64,000 nucleotides of DNA, taken from assembly GCA_947652605.1 (NCBI GenBank), contig OX393576.1, positions 10,752,575-10,816,574 on the forward strand, written 5' to 3'. Numbering within the stretch: position 1 is the stretch's first letter; the number at the start of each line of letters is the position of its first letter. Below the pieces are notes generated by a model. The model saw only the letters and a list, made by a program, of their open reading frames with translations, did no database searches and was not told the origin of the DNA. Below, in pieces: positions 47,741-62,934 of the stretch. Made by a program: the position numbers and the translations under genes. This DNA is from Elmis aenea. Lineage: Eukaryota > Arthropoda > Insecta > Coleoptera > Elmidae.

Positions 47741-47963
47741 CAAATATGCGCTATTTTCAACATTAAAATAACACATGTATCAGTAGAAATCCAATGACAA
47801 TGAAACCCTGCTATTTTTATGTCTCAAATTTGATTTTATAAAGTATACAGAGATAAATTAATCGAACAATGATATAAAAATCAAAATATATATGGTAATC
47901 ATTAATTTATTAATGATTTTGTTTTGGGTATCTGGTAAAAACAAAGTAGGTACATGAACACAT

Positions 47964-47969
47964 TTTATT
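47964..47969 (-). promoter_or_regulatory. Poly(A) signal of Tmem39
   Basis: TTTATT on the plus strand, that is AATAAA on the minus strand, about 57 bases beyond the TGA stop of the TMEM39 homologue. Confidence 0.6.
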
Positions 47970-48025
47970 CACAACACATTTTTTTACAAAATATGAAAAT
48001 AACAAATGAACTAAACATATCTCAC

Positions 48026-50904
<2,879 letters not shown>

Positions 50905-51379
50905 CGCGATTTATCTAAAATTAGCAACTTTAAACATAAATTCATTTAATAACAAATTGATACTCACAAAATTTTGTTTACATCAAACGTGTGTCGTCTT
51001 ATACACTTAATATAATAAACTTTACACATTAATATTTTGTTGACAATACTGAACTGTCAGTTTATCATCGCGTTACATTGCAACTACTGCCCACTAAATT
51101 GACTTTACCCTACAGTAGATCCAATGTCCTATAGTGGTAGGCATATAGAACATACCTAGAAGGCGTAATGTACTGACAAGTCGATCAAAATTGATTTACT
51201 TGTATGAACCGTCATATCATGTATTGAAATAGTTTTGTAGTTAAACAGTATTCAGTCTTTTTGCTGTGAAAATCCAATAAGTGGATAAAGTGTCGTTTGG
51301 AAACGTTTTTATTTAAATCTATATTAACCTAACCTTCGATCATATTACTTTTTATTGCTGGTGAAATATCTAAACAAAA
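50905..51379. promoter_or_regulatory. 475-bp divergent promoter region, Tmem39/YJU2B
   Basis: The only sequence between the two start codons, which point away from each other, so both promoters and 5' UTRs must lie here unless there are distant first exons. No TATA box at a fixed distance was convincing, and no motif is claimed. Confidence 0.55.
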
Positions 51380-52642
51380 ATGGGTGAACGAAAAGGAACA
51401 AACTTATATTATCCACCAGATTATGATCCTAAAGCTGGTGGATTAAACAAATGGCAGGGGACACACGCATTGCGTGAAAGGGCCCGAAAAATTCATATGG
51501 GTATTTTAATTATTCGATTTGAAATGCCGTATAACATATGGTGTGACGGCTGTAAGAATCACATCGGAATGGGTGTACGATACAATGCAGAAAAGAAAAA
51601 AGTTGGAATGTATTATACTACTCCTGTATACGAATTTAAAATGAAATGCCACCTTTGTGACAATCATTTTGTTATCAAGACCGATCCAGCAGTAAGTAGA
51701 GTTGTTAAACAACTAGTAGATATAAGTGAACAGTTTTTTTAAATTAAATTCCCATTCTTGGTTTTTAATTATAATTCTTTATTTTTATTCAACTTAATTT
51801 CTTCCTATTATTATACTCCATTTTGTTTATTGTCTAAAATATACATTTACTGTTTTAGAATTTGGACTACGTTATATTATCTGGAGCTCAAAGGCAAGAA
51901 AACAGATGGGATCCAACAAAAAATGAACAAATTGTACCAGAAACAAAAGAAACACAAAAACGATTATTCGATGACTCCATGTATAAATTGGAACATGTAG
52001 CTAGTGATCAGAACAGAGCTGATAGTTCTAAGCCACATTTAATAGAATTATATGACAGAAATGAATCAATATGGGCTGACGATTATACTGCAAATTGCAA
52101 ATTACGACAAACTTTCAGAGTAAGTTATTTCAGTGTTTAGCAGAACATAAATATAAATATCATAAAAATAAATTAAGCATCAATAATTGTTGTCTTTTTT
52201 GTTTATAAACATTTTTCAAGAGGTTTTTAAAATTAAGTGTGTTTTGTTTTAGAAACAAAATAATGATTTGAAACGTACTGCCAGTAGTGATAACGCACTT
52301 TTGAAAAAATCAAGCCTGGACATACCTCTCCTACCAGAAAGAGAGGAAGATAACAAAGTGGCATCACTTTTAAGCATGAAATTGAAACCGACAGTTGACA
52401 TAAACAAGAAAATGGAATTAGTGAGAAAACGTATCATCAGTAGATCATCGTTACCTTGCAGTTCTTTTACCCCTGCAAAGGAAAAAAAAGCTCTTAAATT
52501 GTTGAATAGCAGTAATAAAAGTTTAGGTATAATTAAGAAACCTGTTGATAATTCATTGACAAATAGTGATACAATTAAGAAATTGAAACTTTCCACCTCA
52601 TTAGTTGGGGATTATGGATCATCTAGTAGTGAATCTGATTAA
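51380..52642 (+). CDS. YJU2B: YJU2B (CCDC130) splicing-factor homologue
   Basis: Three exons, 51380-51691, 51859-52119 and 52253-52642, give 320 residues. The start MGERKGTNLYYPPDYDP, the block GILIIRFEMPYNIWCDGCK and the four-cysteine zinc site (WCDGCK ... MKCHLCD) match CCDC130/YJU2B almost residue for residue. Exon 2 continues with VILSGAQRQENRWDP, also conserved. The last exon is a lysine- and serine-rich, poorly conserved tail ending in SSSSESD. The family joins the spliceosome around the catalytic steps (Yju2/Cwc16 type) in the nucleus. The start is the first ATG in frame and matches the family. It is followed 241 bp later by LSM1 on the same strand. Confidence 0.95.
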
Positions 52643-52883
52643 ACAATTAAAGAAACCAAAGATTTTTATTATTCCTGAGTTCATATCCCATAAACGATAT
52701 ACTAAATACAAATGAAAAGCCAATTTAGTTATTTAGTTGTTTTTTTCATTTATAAAGTTTATTCTTTTTTAAATTAAAATTATACGGCCTTACATCTCCG
52801 TTGGTAGGTACGTTATTCACTACCACGCTCTATGTCAAAGTTGACAAGTATTTAACCTAGAAAAACAATCCGATTTGTGAAAA

Positions 52884-53480
52884 ATGAATAAGCCAGAACT
52901 AGAAGGAACAGCACATTTACTTGATGAACTAGATAGTAAGTAAATATTTAGCTAAATTCACTTAATACAAGAAAAATTTAAACAGAAAAACTCATGGTGT
53001 TGTTACGTGATGGAAGAACTCTAATTGGATATTTACGAAGTGTCGACCAATTTGCGAATCTTGTTTTGCACAAAACTATTGAAAGGATACACGTAGGAAA
53101 AGAATATGGTGATATACCTAGAGGAGTTTTCATAGTTCGTGGAGAAAATGTTGTGTTATTAGGTGAAATTGTAAGTACAAAACTTTTTTTCTGTGTTCAA
53201 CTAAATTAACCACTACAAAATAACCGATTTCTACTTCTTGTTTTGTAAAATGAAAACAGAACTTAAACTTTTATCTTAGATATATGTATTTACCTTGTAT
53301 ATTCAGGATGCGGAGAAAGAAGCAGATCTGCCGTTGCGACAAGTGTCGGTCGATGATATTCTTGATGCACAACGAAGGGAACAAGAATCAAAACAGGATC
53401 AACAAAGACTTTTATCGAAAGCGCTTAAGGAAAGAGGATTAAATTTGATGCCAGATTTGACTCACGATGACATGTTTTAG
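52884..53480 (+). CDS. LSM1: LSM1, U6-like Sm protein of the mRNA decay ring
   Basis: Three exons, 52884-52935, 52986-53170 and 53307-53480, give 136 residues (human LSM1 has 133). The first exon encodes only 17 residues and is followed by a 50-nt intron. The Sm1 motif is VLLRDGRTLIGYLRSVDQFA and the Sm2 motif GVFIVRGENVVLLGEI. The C-terminus, with DILDAQRREQESKQ and LTHDDMF, is characteristic of LSM1 rather than LSM8. LSM1 replaces LSM8 in the cytoplasmic LSM1-7 ring that binds deadenylated mRNA 3' ends and promotes decapping. It is convergent with ARHGAP19, with 217 bp between stops. Confidence 0.95.
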
Positions 53481-53697
53481 GTATTTTAAAAAATGTTTTA
53501 TTTTGTAATGCTCTTAAACGTCTTTTATTAAAAATACGTAAATTAATACATATACATAAGTGTTTTAGTTACCACAAAATATATACAAATACTATTAGGG
53601 TCATGTATAAAAAAATCAGTAAAAGCAAATAGCCAATGGTGTATATAATACTGTTAATTACAACGAACTTGTCTTAAAATTAGCAATACCGGTTTAT

Positions 53698-56600
53698 TTA
53701 AAAAGATGTCTCGTACACAATAGGCAACCCATTTTCATCAAACTGTTTCGGTCGCAGTACTAAAACTTTTTCTTCATCGTCCTTATCACTTTCTGGATTA
53801 CCATCACAATTCGTTATTTTTTCGGAACTAGCTGGTGAATCGTGTGGAGTATTTCCATCCAGACAGTGAAGCAACGACGAACTTAATTTACTTGCACTTA
53901 AATCTTTTATATCTGCAGAACAATAATCGTCTGTACAACTTGCAAAACTCGAGTCCGTGGGGGAATCGGTTTTCATACTTCTGGTGTTTAGATATTCTTT
54001 GAAAGTACTCGATAACGATTCGCGAGCTCCGGACTGTGAATTTTCTCTCATAGAAGAGGTCGATTCTATTAAATCTGAATCACTTTTCGACTTCTTTATT
54101 TGCTCGAGTTCGGTATTGCTGCTACTTGAAGACTCCTCTAATACGCTTTCCATATTACAGTCTTGTGTCTCTAACTTTGGTAGCTTATTTAAATTTGTTC
54201 CTGAAACCAAGAGAACTGGTTTTCGACTGCGAGGTGTCATCATCGTCTCCTAAAATCAAAAATAAATGAACCATATTCGTTTTAATTATCAACTTCGTAA
54301 GCTACTACACTGTGCATTGTACAGAGTGGCCCAAATTCGATTGGATTGCATGGGTATCTCACTTAATAGTCAAGATAGAGAAACAGTTAAACTACCAAAA
54401 ATGTGCAATTTTTTGAGACAAACTCAGAACTGTTTACAAAAATATTCTATCGTTTCCGGTTTCCGAGTTATTAATAAAAAGTATTTTATTGTCATATTAA
54501 TAATGTGTCATATCTCCGTTATTGTTGTAAATATCGAAAATATTTATGAAAATTATTTTTAGATATTTTATGTTTAATTTGATTATACTTTTTTAAAAAA
54601 AATTACGCTCACCGTTATAAACTTACCTTTTTTTAAATGGGAGCGATAGTTGGCTATGACCTATTTAAATTCCTTATTTTTTTCTCACTCCAAATATATA
54701 AGGGTTGATGCATTTATTTTCAATAATACGCAAGTTACGAAGGTTTTTAGTTTTTTTTTTAAAGAAAATCATAGGCTGTGAAAACAAAAAAACAAACAAG
54801 GTGTAAAACCTTATAAAAACTCATGTGGTACAAGTTACCAAGTTTTTTAAATTTGTTATTGAGATAAACATCAAAAATTTTTGAACATAAGATAAACAGC
54901 AATATACTACATTACTGCTGATTCCGACTATATTGTTGTTCAAATATTGACAATGTTTATCTCAACAACAAATTAAAAAACCTTGGTTACTTGTTTTATG
55001 AGATTTTACACCTTGTTTGTTTTTTTTTGTTTTCACAGCCTATGATTTTCTTTAAAAAAAAAAAACTAAAAAACCTTCGTAACTTGCGTGTTATTGAAAA
55101 TAAATACATCAACCCTTATATATTTGGATTGACAAAAAAATAAGGAATTTAAATAGGTCATAGCCAACTATTGCTCTTATTTAGAAAAAGGTAAATTTGT
55201 GTCATAACTTTTAAACGGCGAGCGTAAACATTTTTGTTTTAGTATAATCAATCAGATATGACACATAATTAATATGACAAAAAAACACTTTTTATTCAAT
55301 AACTCGAAAACCGGAAATGATAGAATATTTTTGAAAACGGTTCTAAGTTTGTCTCAAAAAACTGCACATTTTTGGTAGTTTCTGTTTCTCTATCTTGACT
55401 ATTAAGCGAGATACCCATGCAATTCCATCGAATTTGGACCACCCTGTACTGGGTGAACCACTTAATTCAGGCCACCATGGGGATATCGCAAATCGCTGAA
55501 GATAACATACTATATTAGGGGATCATAGGTGCATTAAAAAAATAATGTCAACGTTATATAACATACAGTATTAGTCTTGTAAAATTGGTCGTTAGTAATA
55601 TTAAGCAAGCAATCAAGCACTACACACAAGCAAAATAACTTTAAAAAAAAATACCTGCATGGCTTTACACATTCGTTGAGTGGATCGAGTTATGGGCGAC
55701 ATGGACTTACGTCCGTGATCTTCAGGCGTGAACATAATATCAGACCGCCTATTTTGCGGCACACACGCAGGTGTGCTCGTAAGATAATTAACAGCTATTT
55801 GGTCGATGTTATCGCTACTCAAATCTGGTTCCGACACGCTACGTTTAATACTGTTACAGCTGCCATCACAATCGTCGGCATTAATGTTTTCCGAGCTAAG
55901 GTGGGACCTTTTCAATTTTTTAGCTAGAGTTTCGTCACTACTTACGTCTGTACTGCTGTCGCATTTGGTGCAAAAGAGCCTTGCTCTCGGGGTTAAATTC
56001 TGCTGAGGACTCTGTAAGTTGGCACATGCAAAAAAATTTAAGCGGCAAACACAAAATGCGAAACAAAACAGTTCAAGCAACAAAATGTGTACAGTAAGTT
56101 CACGATAAACATATCTGCTCAGTTAAAACTAAATAATTATAGTAAATAACAGATTTTCGTTAACTATCATGGTAACGGAGATTCAAACAAAAATGTTTAA
56201 AATCCATTTTGCAATCAACACTGAACTTTAAAAGTTATTTTTTCTAATGAAGTATACTTTTAAAAGTTCTTGTTTTTTTATTATCCACTATTTATAAATT
56301 TATCATGGCCGTTGCAGAATTATTATCGTACGAAAACTTACTGTATTGTAATGGTTCGTTAAATTTGTCAGTTGTTAATTAAATTCATACACACATTAGC
56401 AGTATTTAAATAAACTGAAAAAGGTAGTATATAAAAGAGTTTCACCTTGTTCTGTACTGAAATAAATTTTAGTAAATACCGTAAAAAAAATTTAACTTCT
56501 TTGTCCTATTATGTACAAACTTACATTTAACATTTCTTCGCTAGACGACCTAACCTGAGCAAAACCAGCCCTTTTGATAGGCTTCATTAAACTTTTATGA

Positions 56601-58105
56601 AAGATGTGTTTTTTTATCGAGTCGCCGATCGTTCTGTTCTTTTGAACATTTGACTGTAAAAACTGTAGCGGCGTCCCCTGACCATTTTCTTTATTGAATT
56701 GCTTGACTAATTTGCGCTTTTTGGACGACTCAGGTAAACTTTGTATGTGTGCGTATAACTCGGCCAGTGCTGTTTCAGTCTGGTTGGCTTGATTTTCTTT
56801 GGCAGTCCGTTCACGATCAACAAAACTAAACACAGTCTTGGCTGCAAAACCGTCGTTCACCGATTCATTAAACTCTTTCTGCGGTGACAGGATTCGTCGT
56901 CGTTCAATTCCCAAAATATACGCTCGAATATCGAGTGCTAATTGGTGTGGTATTAGAAATAATTCAGTATATTTTGTTATCATAAATGAAATGATCCCTG
57001 ATAAAGTTTGGGAATCGACGTGTAGATTTTCTGGAGACAACTTTCTTGGGCATAATAAATGGGGCGTGAACAGAGTGGCCAAACTATCCGCAGACATTTT
57101 ATTAGAATTTTCGTGTGATGCTGTTTTGTGTAATAGTTGAATAACGTCCTTTAATAGGCTTCGATTTTCTATCGGCAATAACAGCAATAATAATTGCAAA
57201 GATCGTAATAAACGTGCATCGCGTGTTTGTTTCTCCCAAGTTGCATATAATTCTAAACAAAAATTATACATTTTACAACACTTAAAGTAATCCTAATTTA
57301 TACTTAGTACTATAATACGACGCATTTTAATTTAAAACTAATAAAAACAGCGTGTACAAGGCTACAAGTAGTCAAAATAAGAACAGAAAAAGCCAATACA
57401 ATGGAAAAACTGTCAATACACTCACCTGCTATTTGGCAATACGCTGGATAATGTGCATCTGTTAACAATGGTTCTGGTAATTCTGCTAAAAATCCTTTCA
57501 AAACTGAAGCGCAGTCATGTACACTGTATGGTCTCCCTTCTATACATAATGTAGTTCCTTGGTTTAAAATATTCTTTAGCTCTTGTTGTCGTGCTAAAGA
57601 ACCAGTTCGTCGAAATATGCCTTCAACGAGAATATCTACAAAATACAAAAGTGCTATTTTAGCAAAACATTCATTCCTGCTGTAAAGCTTTAAAATTAGA
57701 TACCGCACAAAAGTTATGAACAAAAAAAGCAAACTTACTTGGTTCTCTTTTTAAAAATTCGATCAACTGATATACTTGACATATACCCTCTTGTGTGAGG
57801 GGCACTCCATCCATTATTCCTTTCCCATATTTAGTTTTTTTGAATGGAACGAAGCTCCACTTCTTTAATTTACTTTTCTCAACAACACAATCACTCCTAA
57901 AAACCAAAGAATGATACTTTACAAGCGTTCAAACAATATTTAAATACGATTTAATCCCACGAATACACCTGTTGAATACTTACTCGTCTGTATTGAGATC
58001 GAGTACAAATGATAAATGCATTCGCACTAAGGTATTAAATTGATCACAATTCTCTCGACGTAGTTTCTCTGCCAGAAATTCATCACTAGCAGTCGTCAAA
58101 TTCAT
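53698..58105 (-). CDS. ARHGAP19: ARHGAP19-type Rho GTPase-activating protein
   Basis: Six minus-strand exons, 58105-57984, 57896-57739, 57635-57426, 57252-56525, 56011-55655 and 54249-53698, give 708 residues. The RhoGAP domain spans about residues 70-270. VPLTQEGICQVYQLIEFL precedes the arginine-finger loop GIFRRTGSLARQQ (Arg near 102), then SVLKGFLAELPEPLLT, and later NSNKMSADSLATLFTPHLL. A block past the domain, ELYAHIQSLPESSKKRKLV, is specific to ARHGAP19 and sets it apart from other RhoGAPs. Exons 5-6 form a long Ser/Asp-rich tail (SVSEPDLSSDNID, SSSSSNTELEQ), probably disordered and phosphorylated. ARHGAP19 acts on RhoA during cytokinesis; the fly counterpart is RhoGAP54D. Intron 5 contains a 1.1-kb palindrome. 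Function is inferred from family. Confidence 0.92.
54320..55448. mobile_element. 1.13-kb palindrome, TACAGGGTG family, ARHGAP19 intron 5
   Basis: The left end TACAGAGTGGCCCAAATTCG and right end CGAATTTGGACCACCCTGTA frame arms of about 550 bp. Inverted blocks are conserved almost base for base: GTTTCTCTATCTTGACTATT, AAGTTACGAAGGTTTT and ATAGTTGGCTATGAC, each with its complement. The junction is near 54935. Another truncated end, TACTGGGTGAACCA, follows at 55447. No transposase was seen. The 54266-54562 frame on the plus strand is incidental. Confidence 0.85.
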
Positions 58106-59827
58106 TTTTAATAACGTGTTGTTGAGGTTATATTTTCACACACTACCAATACCACTTAGTCTCAATAAATGTAACACAATGTAATGTAAACGTCATTATT
58201 TAAAAGGAATTTATCACTAAATTTACACATCTTTTTTGAACGTTATTACAAAACTTGTACTAAACAGAGAAAACTTGACAGCGACATTGTTTAAATTTTC
58301 AAACAGGTTGAACGTTGAACGTTCTTGTCTGTGAAGTTTCTTCTTATTAACATGGACGTACGTAAAATTTTTTACAAGGGGGGCAGAAACATTTTAGATG
58401 AATTACTTTCGATAATTGTTCCATATACAAAAGTGCTTGTGGTCATCAAGTAAATAAATTTAGATTGTTTAAAGCTATATGAAGTGTTTTGGCTTTTCCG
58501 TACCTGTACACATATTTGTTTTTCCTATATTTTAAATATAATTTAATAGCTCTTGAAATTTTTTATCATATGAAATAAGTACAATTTTACTGTCTTTACG
58601 ATAAACTGTTTTACAAAAAGATCCAACTTAAGATTAAAATAGTCTGGTGACAGGAACGCCCTGTATAGCAATAATTTTTATTGGATTATGAGTGTAGAAT
58701 AGAATATCAAAATTTAAATAACTCTTACAAACAAATATATTTTATGGCACATTTACACATAATAATAAATATCTAAATTAATAGTCTTTGAATATAAAAA
58801 TTAGTAACATTAATATTTTATAGCGAATTATTTTATACTCCTAAGAAATAGTAATACTAAAATTTAATTACATTTTTCACAACAATGAAAACATAATATT
58901 GTAGTAAGGTATTATGTAATTATATGTGAAAACATATTACACTGAAATCATACACTTAGCTCATTTTTAGTAAGTGTGTTATACATTTTATTTAAAATTA
59001 ATTTATTTAGCTTTAAAATTAAAAAAAAAACAGTATCAATAAAAGATTAAAATTGTTTATGCTTAAAATAAACATAAGCAATAAAAGTATAAACGGTACG
59101 TGTGGGAGGTGAAGAAAAATATGTTTTAATGCTGAATCAATGTTATCAGGCTGACTTAATAGTCTTTCACCTAAGCTACAGTCTAATAACTCAAGGCAGT
59201 ATATTTTTTTGTTTGAAAATAAAATATTACATGAAAATAAAATTATACTACAATAATACTTTTTTCTTATGTATAATTTTTCTAATTTGAGGCTTAGTAT
59301 TCCAAGCCTAAGCCATAACAGACATGTGCTTAGTAAATTGGGACAAAAGTTACTTATTTTATAAAGCATTTTAGTGAAAAATTACACTCTCTATATATAG
59401 CTGTTCCAAATTTGAGGTTCAATATGGGGATTTGCTTCTCTCAAGAGTATTTAACGCTTATTTTATATCTGAGTAAAAAATTACTATGGCCCTCTCTGTT
59501 TAAACGTTATTCAGAAAAATCTTTAAAAAATAATTTAAGTTTTTTGTTTTATTTTCTTTATGTTTAGAGATGCTAAAAAACACTTTTTTGAAGCAACTTT
59601 TTATTCTCTATACTCTTATCTTATTAGATTTTATGTCACACGTTTCGTCTATTTTGGACCATCATCAAGTTCATTATTCCATATAAGCACCATGTTGGAT
59701 TTTTGTAATAAAAGGCGGCTCTAAAAATTCTGAATACAATGTTATAACATATTATTCAAAATTTTTAAAACTAAGCTTTTTAAAACTGGTAACTTTTATC
59801 CGAGTTGCCTGATTACACTTTCCATTT
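58106..59827. other. Spacer between ARHGAP19 and the CLIP protease
   Basis: Contains the ARHGAP19 5' UTR and promoter (probably within a few hundred bases after 58105) and the protease 3' UTR. TTTATT at about 59600-59605 is a possible minus-strand AATAAA. A degraded TACAGGGTG-family end lies near 59395-59440 and another near 58650. ACACGTTTCGTCTATTTTGG at about 59638 is also present near 990. No coding exon. Confidence 0.55.
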
Positions 59828-62800
59828 TCATTGTCTCATATGGCTAATAATCCATGGCATGTAATTCGCTGTTTTTGTGTAAACACCAGGCCAACCTGCA
59901 ATGCCACAAGGAGTGGCTCCAAATGAAACGATACCTCTGCAAAACCAATTAGCATCACCACGGCTGTTTGTATGTAGCCACATTAATGGACCCCCACTAT
60001 CACCTCGACATGTATCTTTATTTTGATTTCCTCCTGCACACATCTGAGTATCTCGGAGTTTGACATTTGCCGAACTATACTGTTGCTCACACTGAGTGAG
60101 ATTTTTTATCGGCAGCTAAAATTATAAATCAAAGATTTACCTATTGGGTGTAATCAATTAGATTTCAATTCAATAAAATTCGAAATTACTGTTATTGAGA
60201 AATTAATTATCATTCTTGATAAAAAAAACATTGTAAAAACTATTCTAGTTTTTATATTTAATAAAGTATTGGGTATGGTCATAAAAATTGTGCATAGATT
60301 TTTTTGGTACCATAAAAATTTTATGAATAACTTTTGATCCGTGGCTGCAACTTAAAAATGCAATAACAATTGTTTAAAGTTTCTTACCTGCACTTTTAAT
60401 TTAACGGCACTATTGGTATGCTGCTCTGTTGTACCCCATCCAGAAACTACCACTCGAGTTCCCTCATATAGTTCTTGCAATTGATCTTGCGTTTGAGGCA
60501 AGCATATTGGCTGTATATAGTCTAAAAACAAATGAAACACTTTTGCAAAATTTTCTCCATGTAATGTGTTATGATGAAGACTGTACAGGGTGTCCCAAAT
60601 GCGAAGTTTAACATTATCTTAAGAGATACAAAGTCGGTTAAATGTATTTTTGAAAATACAGAAAATAAAGTCTGAATAACAACCGTAAAAAAGCGTTGGC
60701 AATTTTCTCTTCATATTTTAAATAAGTACCAAATTTTGCTAGATAAAATCAGTTGAAACAAAAATACAGGAAAGGCAGCTGGGATGATTGGGTCAATTTA
60801 TAGGATGAAAGAAGAAAGGTTAATCAGAAGAGCATATGAAGCAAGAACACAGGGAAAAAACAAAAGAGGTAGACCAACAAAAACCTGGCACGACGAAGTT
60901 AAAAAAGCAGCAGCGGATAGAAACCAAATGGAAAGACATAAAAAGGCTAGCACACGACAGAAAAACATGGAAAAAAGTCAGCACAACACAACTCAATAGT
61001 CCTACACCTAACAGTAGAAGGACTTATGACTAAATAAATAAACCAAATTTTGCAAGTTCGACTTCATAATTCTTAAGATAAACGAGATCCCTATGTTTAT
61101 GGTACAATTTATGGTGCTCTGTTTAATCTCATATTTGCAGTTATCTTTGAAAATATAATTAAACATCAATGGTTAGACTATTGTTTATTCATAAATATAA
61201 GTAAATCTTTTTTTAGGTACCTACCTGTGTAGTTAACCGTTCTAGTCAGTCTTATTAAGGCAATGTCATCATAATTATTTTTATCTGCAATTAAATAGTT
61301 TTCATGAATTATGATTTCTTCGATAGGAATATCTATGGGCGGTGGGTTACATTCGGTGTATTCATTGTCAGTAATACAATCTATATTGTTGCCTAGGTCG
61401 TATTCTCCTAAACGAATGCTGTGTCTGGGAACAAAATTCAGAGTTGTATCCAATTTTTAAGCAAACATAAATAGATTAAGTTGTAAAGTTTGATCCAAAT
61501 TCGATCGCATTACGCAGGTTTTTCGTTTATTATTACAGATAGAGAAATGGTTAATTATCAAAAATATGCAGTGCAGTGTACAGAAGAAAATAGGGGGCAT
61601 AAAAATAATAAAATAAGGCCTAAACAATGTTTTTTTATCCATAAGCAATTTTTATAGTTATTTTAATACTTCTAATAACTACAAAAATTAATATGTACCA
61701 ATTAGTTAAATTAAATTTTAAAAAATGTTTGTGAACGGCTCATTAATAAGCGAAATGTGGACCATTGTTTGGCAAATGTTTTTAGAATTTATGCTTACGG
61801 TTTCCATTCAGTTGGCATGCCCCTTCCTTCAATACAGTGTGCTGCTGTTAACACATATCTGTTGTTGATCAAAACTCCTCCACAATGAAATCCTTTACTA
61901 TACGCTAAAAATAGAAACAATACTGTAGTGTCCTATATGCGGATAGATGGCGTTAGTAAACAGTAAGGTTATAATATGTATGTAGGTAATGGCCACGTGC
62001 ATAAATCATTGAATAAATAAATCTTTTTATTCAATGGCATAAATATGCAACTGTTCTAGAAGGTTTTAATTAATAATCAAAGACGATTGTCTACAAATAC
62101 CACATCGCATACATATTTAGAGTATCTAAGAGACCATTACAGCTCTGATTGTCCCATTGTTTCAAGAAATAATCCCAACTATTGTAATGAACTATTAAAT
62201 CAGAATTGTGTATCTGAGAAACTACAAGTAAATTTTAAACTAGAACCTACGTTTTTTGTACTCTATGAGGGCCATCCAAGGAAATTCATCAAGCTCTGCT
62301 TTAGTTCCTCCAATAATCCTTATAGAATAATAGGCCCCACAGACAGAAATGTCTGGGAGTAATTTACTCAGGGCAGGTTCAACTATAACAAAAAAGTTAA
62401 TTAAACCAGTTTCTGAAACGCATTCAATATTATATATTTACCTTTGTTTTTATTAGTTTCTGTCACAGTATCTAGAGGGCAGCAAACTTTTACTGTTCTA
62501 TTTTCGTAACCACATTGCGAATCCTTTAGATAAGTCATATCACTTTTTGAAATTGGTTTATCACGAATGATTAATAGAATGGACCTACATTCTTGGATTG
62601 GTACACACCTCCCTTTTGAAAATCTTGTGTTAAAGCAATCGGAATTACCTAAAAATACAGTTCTAATTGAAAACAAATTGTGACCCAACAATTTAATATC
62701 TATAATTTTGTACAAGTTTGTTACCATTTGTTAGAGCTTCTTTTTTGGCCAGCGGACAACAAATTTTTGGATTAAAATTTGTAAAACCACACTGAGATTT

Positions 62801-62934
62801 TAATAGATATTCCACTTGTTTTTCATCAAGTGTTTGGTTTTGAAATAGATTCATAATAAATTCACATTTTCGAACGTCTATACATTCCCCTTCTTGCTTT
62901 AACGGGGTCAAACATCTGTCTGCCAAAGTACTTT
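59828..62934 (-). CDS. Dual-CLIP-domain trypsin-like serine protease (5' end missing)
   Basis: Seven minus-strand exons, 62934-62725, 62648-62442, 62382-62251, 61904-61799, 61424-61225, 60521-60388 and 60115-59828, join in frame to about 425 residues. Two CLIP domains come first, each with six Cys ([18 protein letters not shown]...SQCGF...[15 protein letters not shown]...SQCGYEN...VCC). Next is a linker with [12 protein letters not shown] and the activation site, [14 protein letters not shown] after that Arg. The triad is complete: TAAHC, DIALIRL and GDSGGPL. DTCRGDS puts Asp at the base of the specificity pocket, so cleavage after Arg/Lys is expected. Two-CLIP proteases of this kind (CLIPB group) activate prophenoloxidase or Toll-ligand precursors in insect blood. 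The signal-peptide exon was not found; it probably lies further right or beyond the window. Confidence 0.92.
60584..61124. mobile_element. TACAGGGTG-family element with LINE fragment inside
   Basis: The left end TACAGGGTGTCCCAAATGCG and the right arm TTCTTAAGATAAACGAGATC lie in the protease intron between the exons at 60521 and 61225. Left-arm text CTTAAGAGATACAAAGTCGG matches the copy at 30852. The middle carries the LINE fragment at 60775-61035. Confidence 0.6.
60775..61035 (+). mobile_element. Non-LTR retrotransposon C-terminal fragment
   Basis: Frames with [38 protein letters not shown] and a TAAATAAATAAA-type tail near 61030. These match the ends of the copies at 1-314 and 17784-19610. 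A frameshift divides the piece. Confidence 0.75.
61480..61570 (+). mobile_element. Truncated TACAGGGTG-family arm
   Basis: GATCCAAATTCGATCGCATT and TTATTACAGATAGAGAAATGGTTAA match the arm of the ARHGAP19-intron copy. The terminus itself is lost. It lies in a protease intron. Confidence 0.4.

Larger units (their letters stand above)
43903..47963. other. Gene-free spacer between Vps13 and Tmem39
   Basis: Holds a two-copy direct repeat (44098-44334; shared GGCARTATTRTAGAAGA), two copies of a GC-rich repeat (44410-44537 and 47610-47740, sharing GATTCCTGGGCCCTTAAATT), a small hairpin (44696-44843) and the 172-bp tandem array (about 44890-46015). From about 46020 to 47520 only AT-rich sequence with short random frames is seen. 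Confidence 0.65.

Noticed and set aside
51757..52000. Separate small gene over YJU2B intron 1 and exon 2
   Set aside because: It is a different reading frame across a real exon, without similarity.
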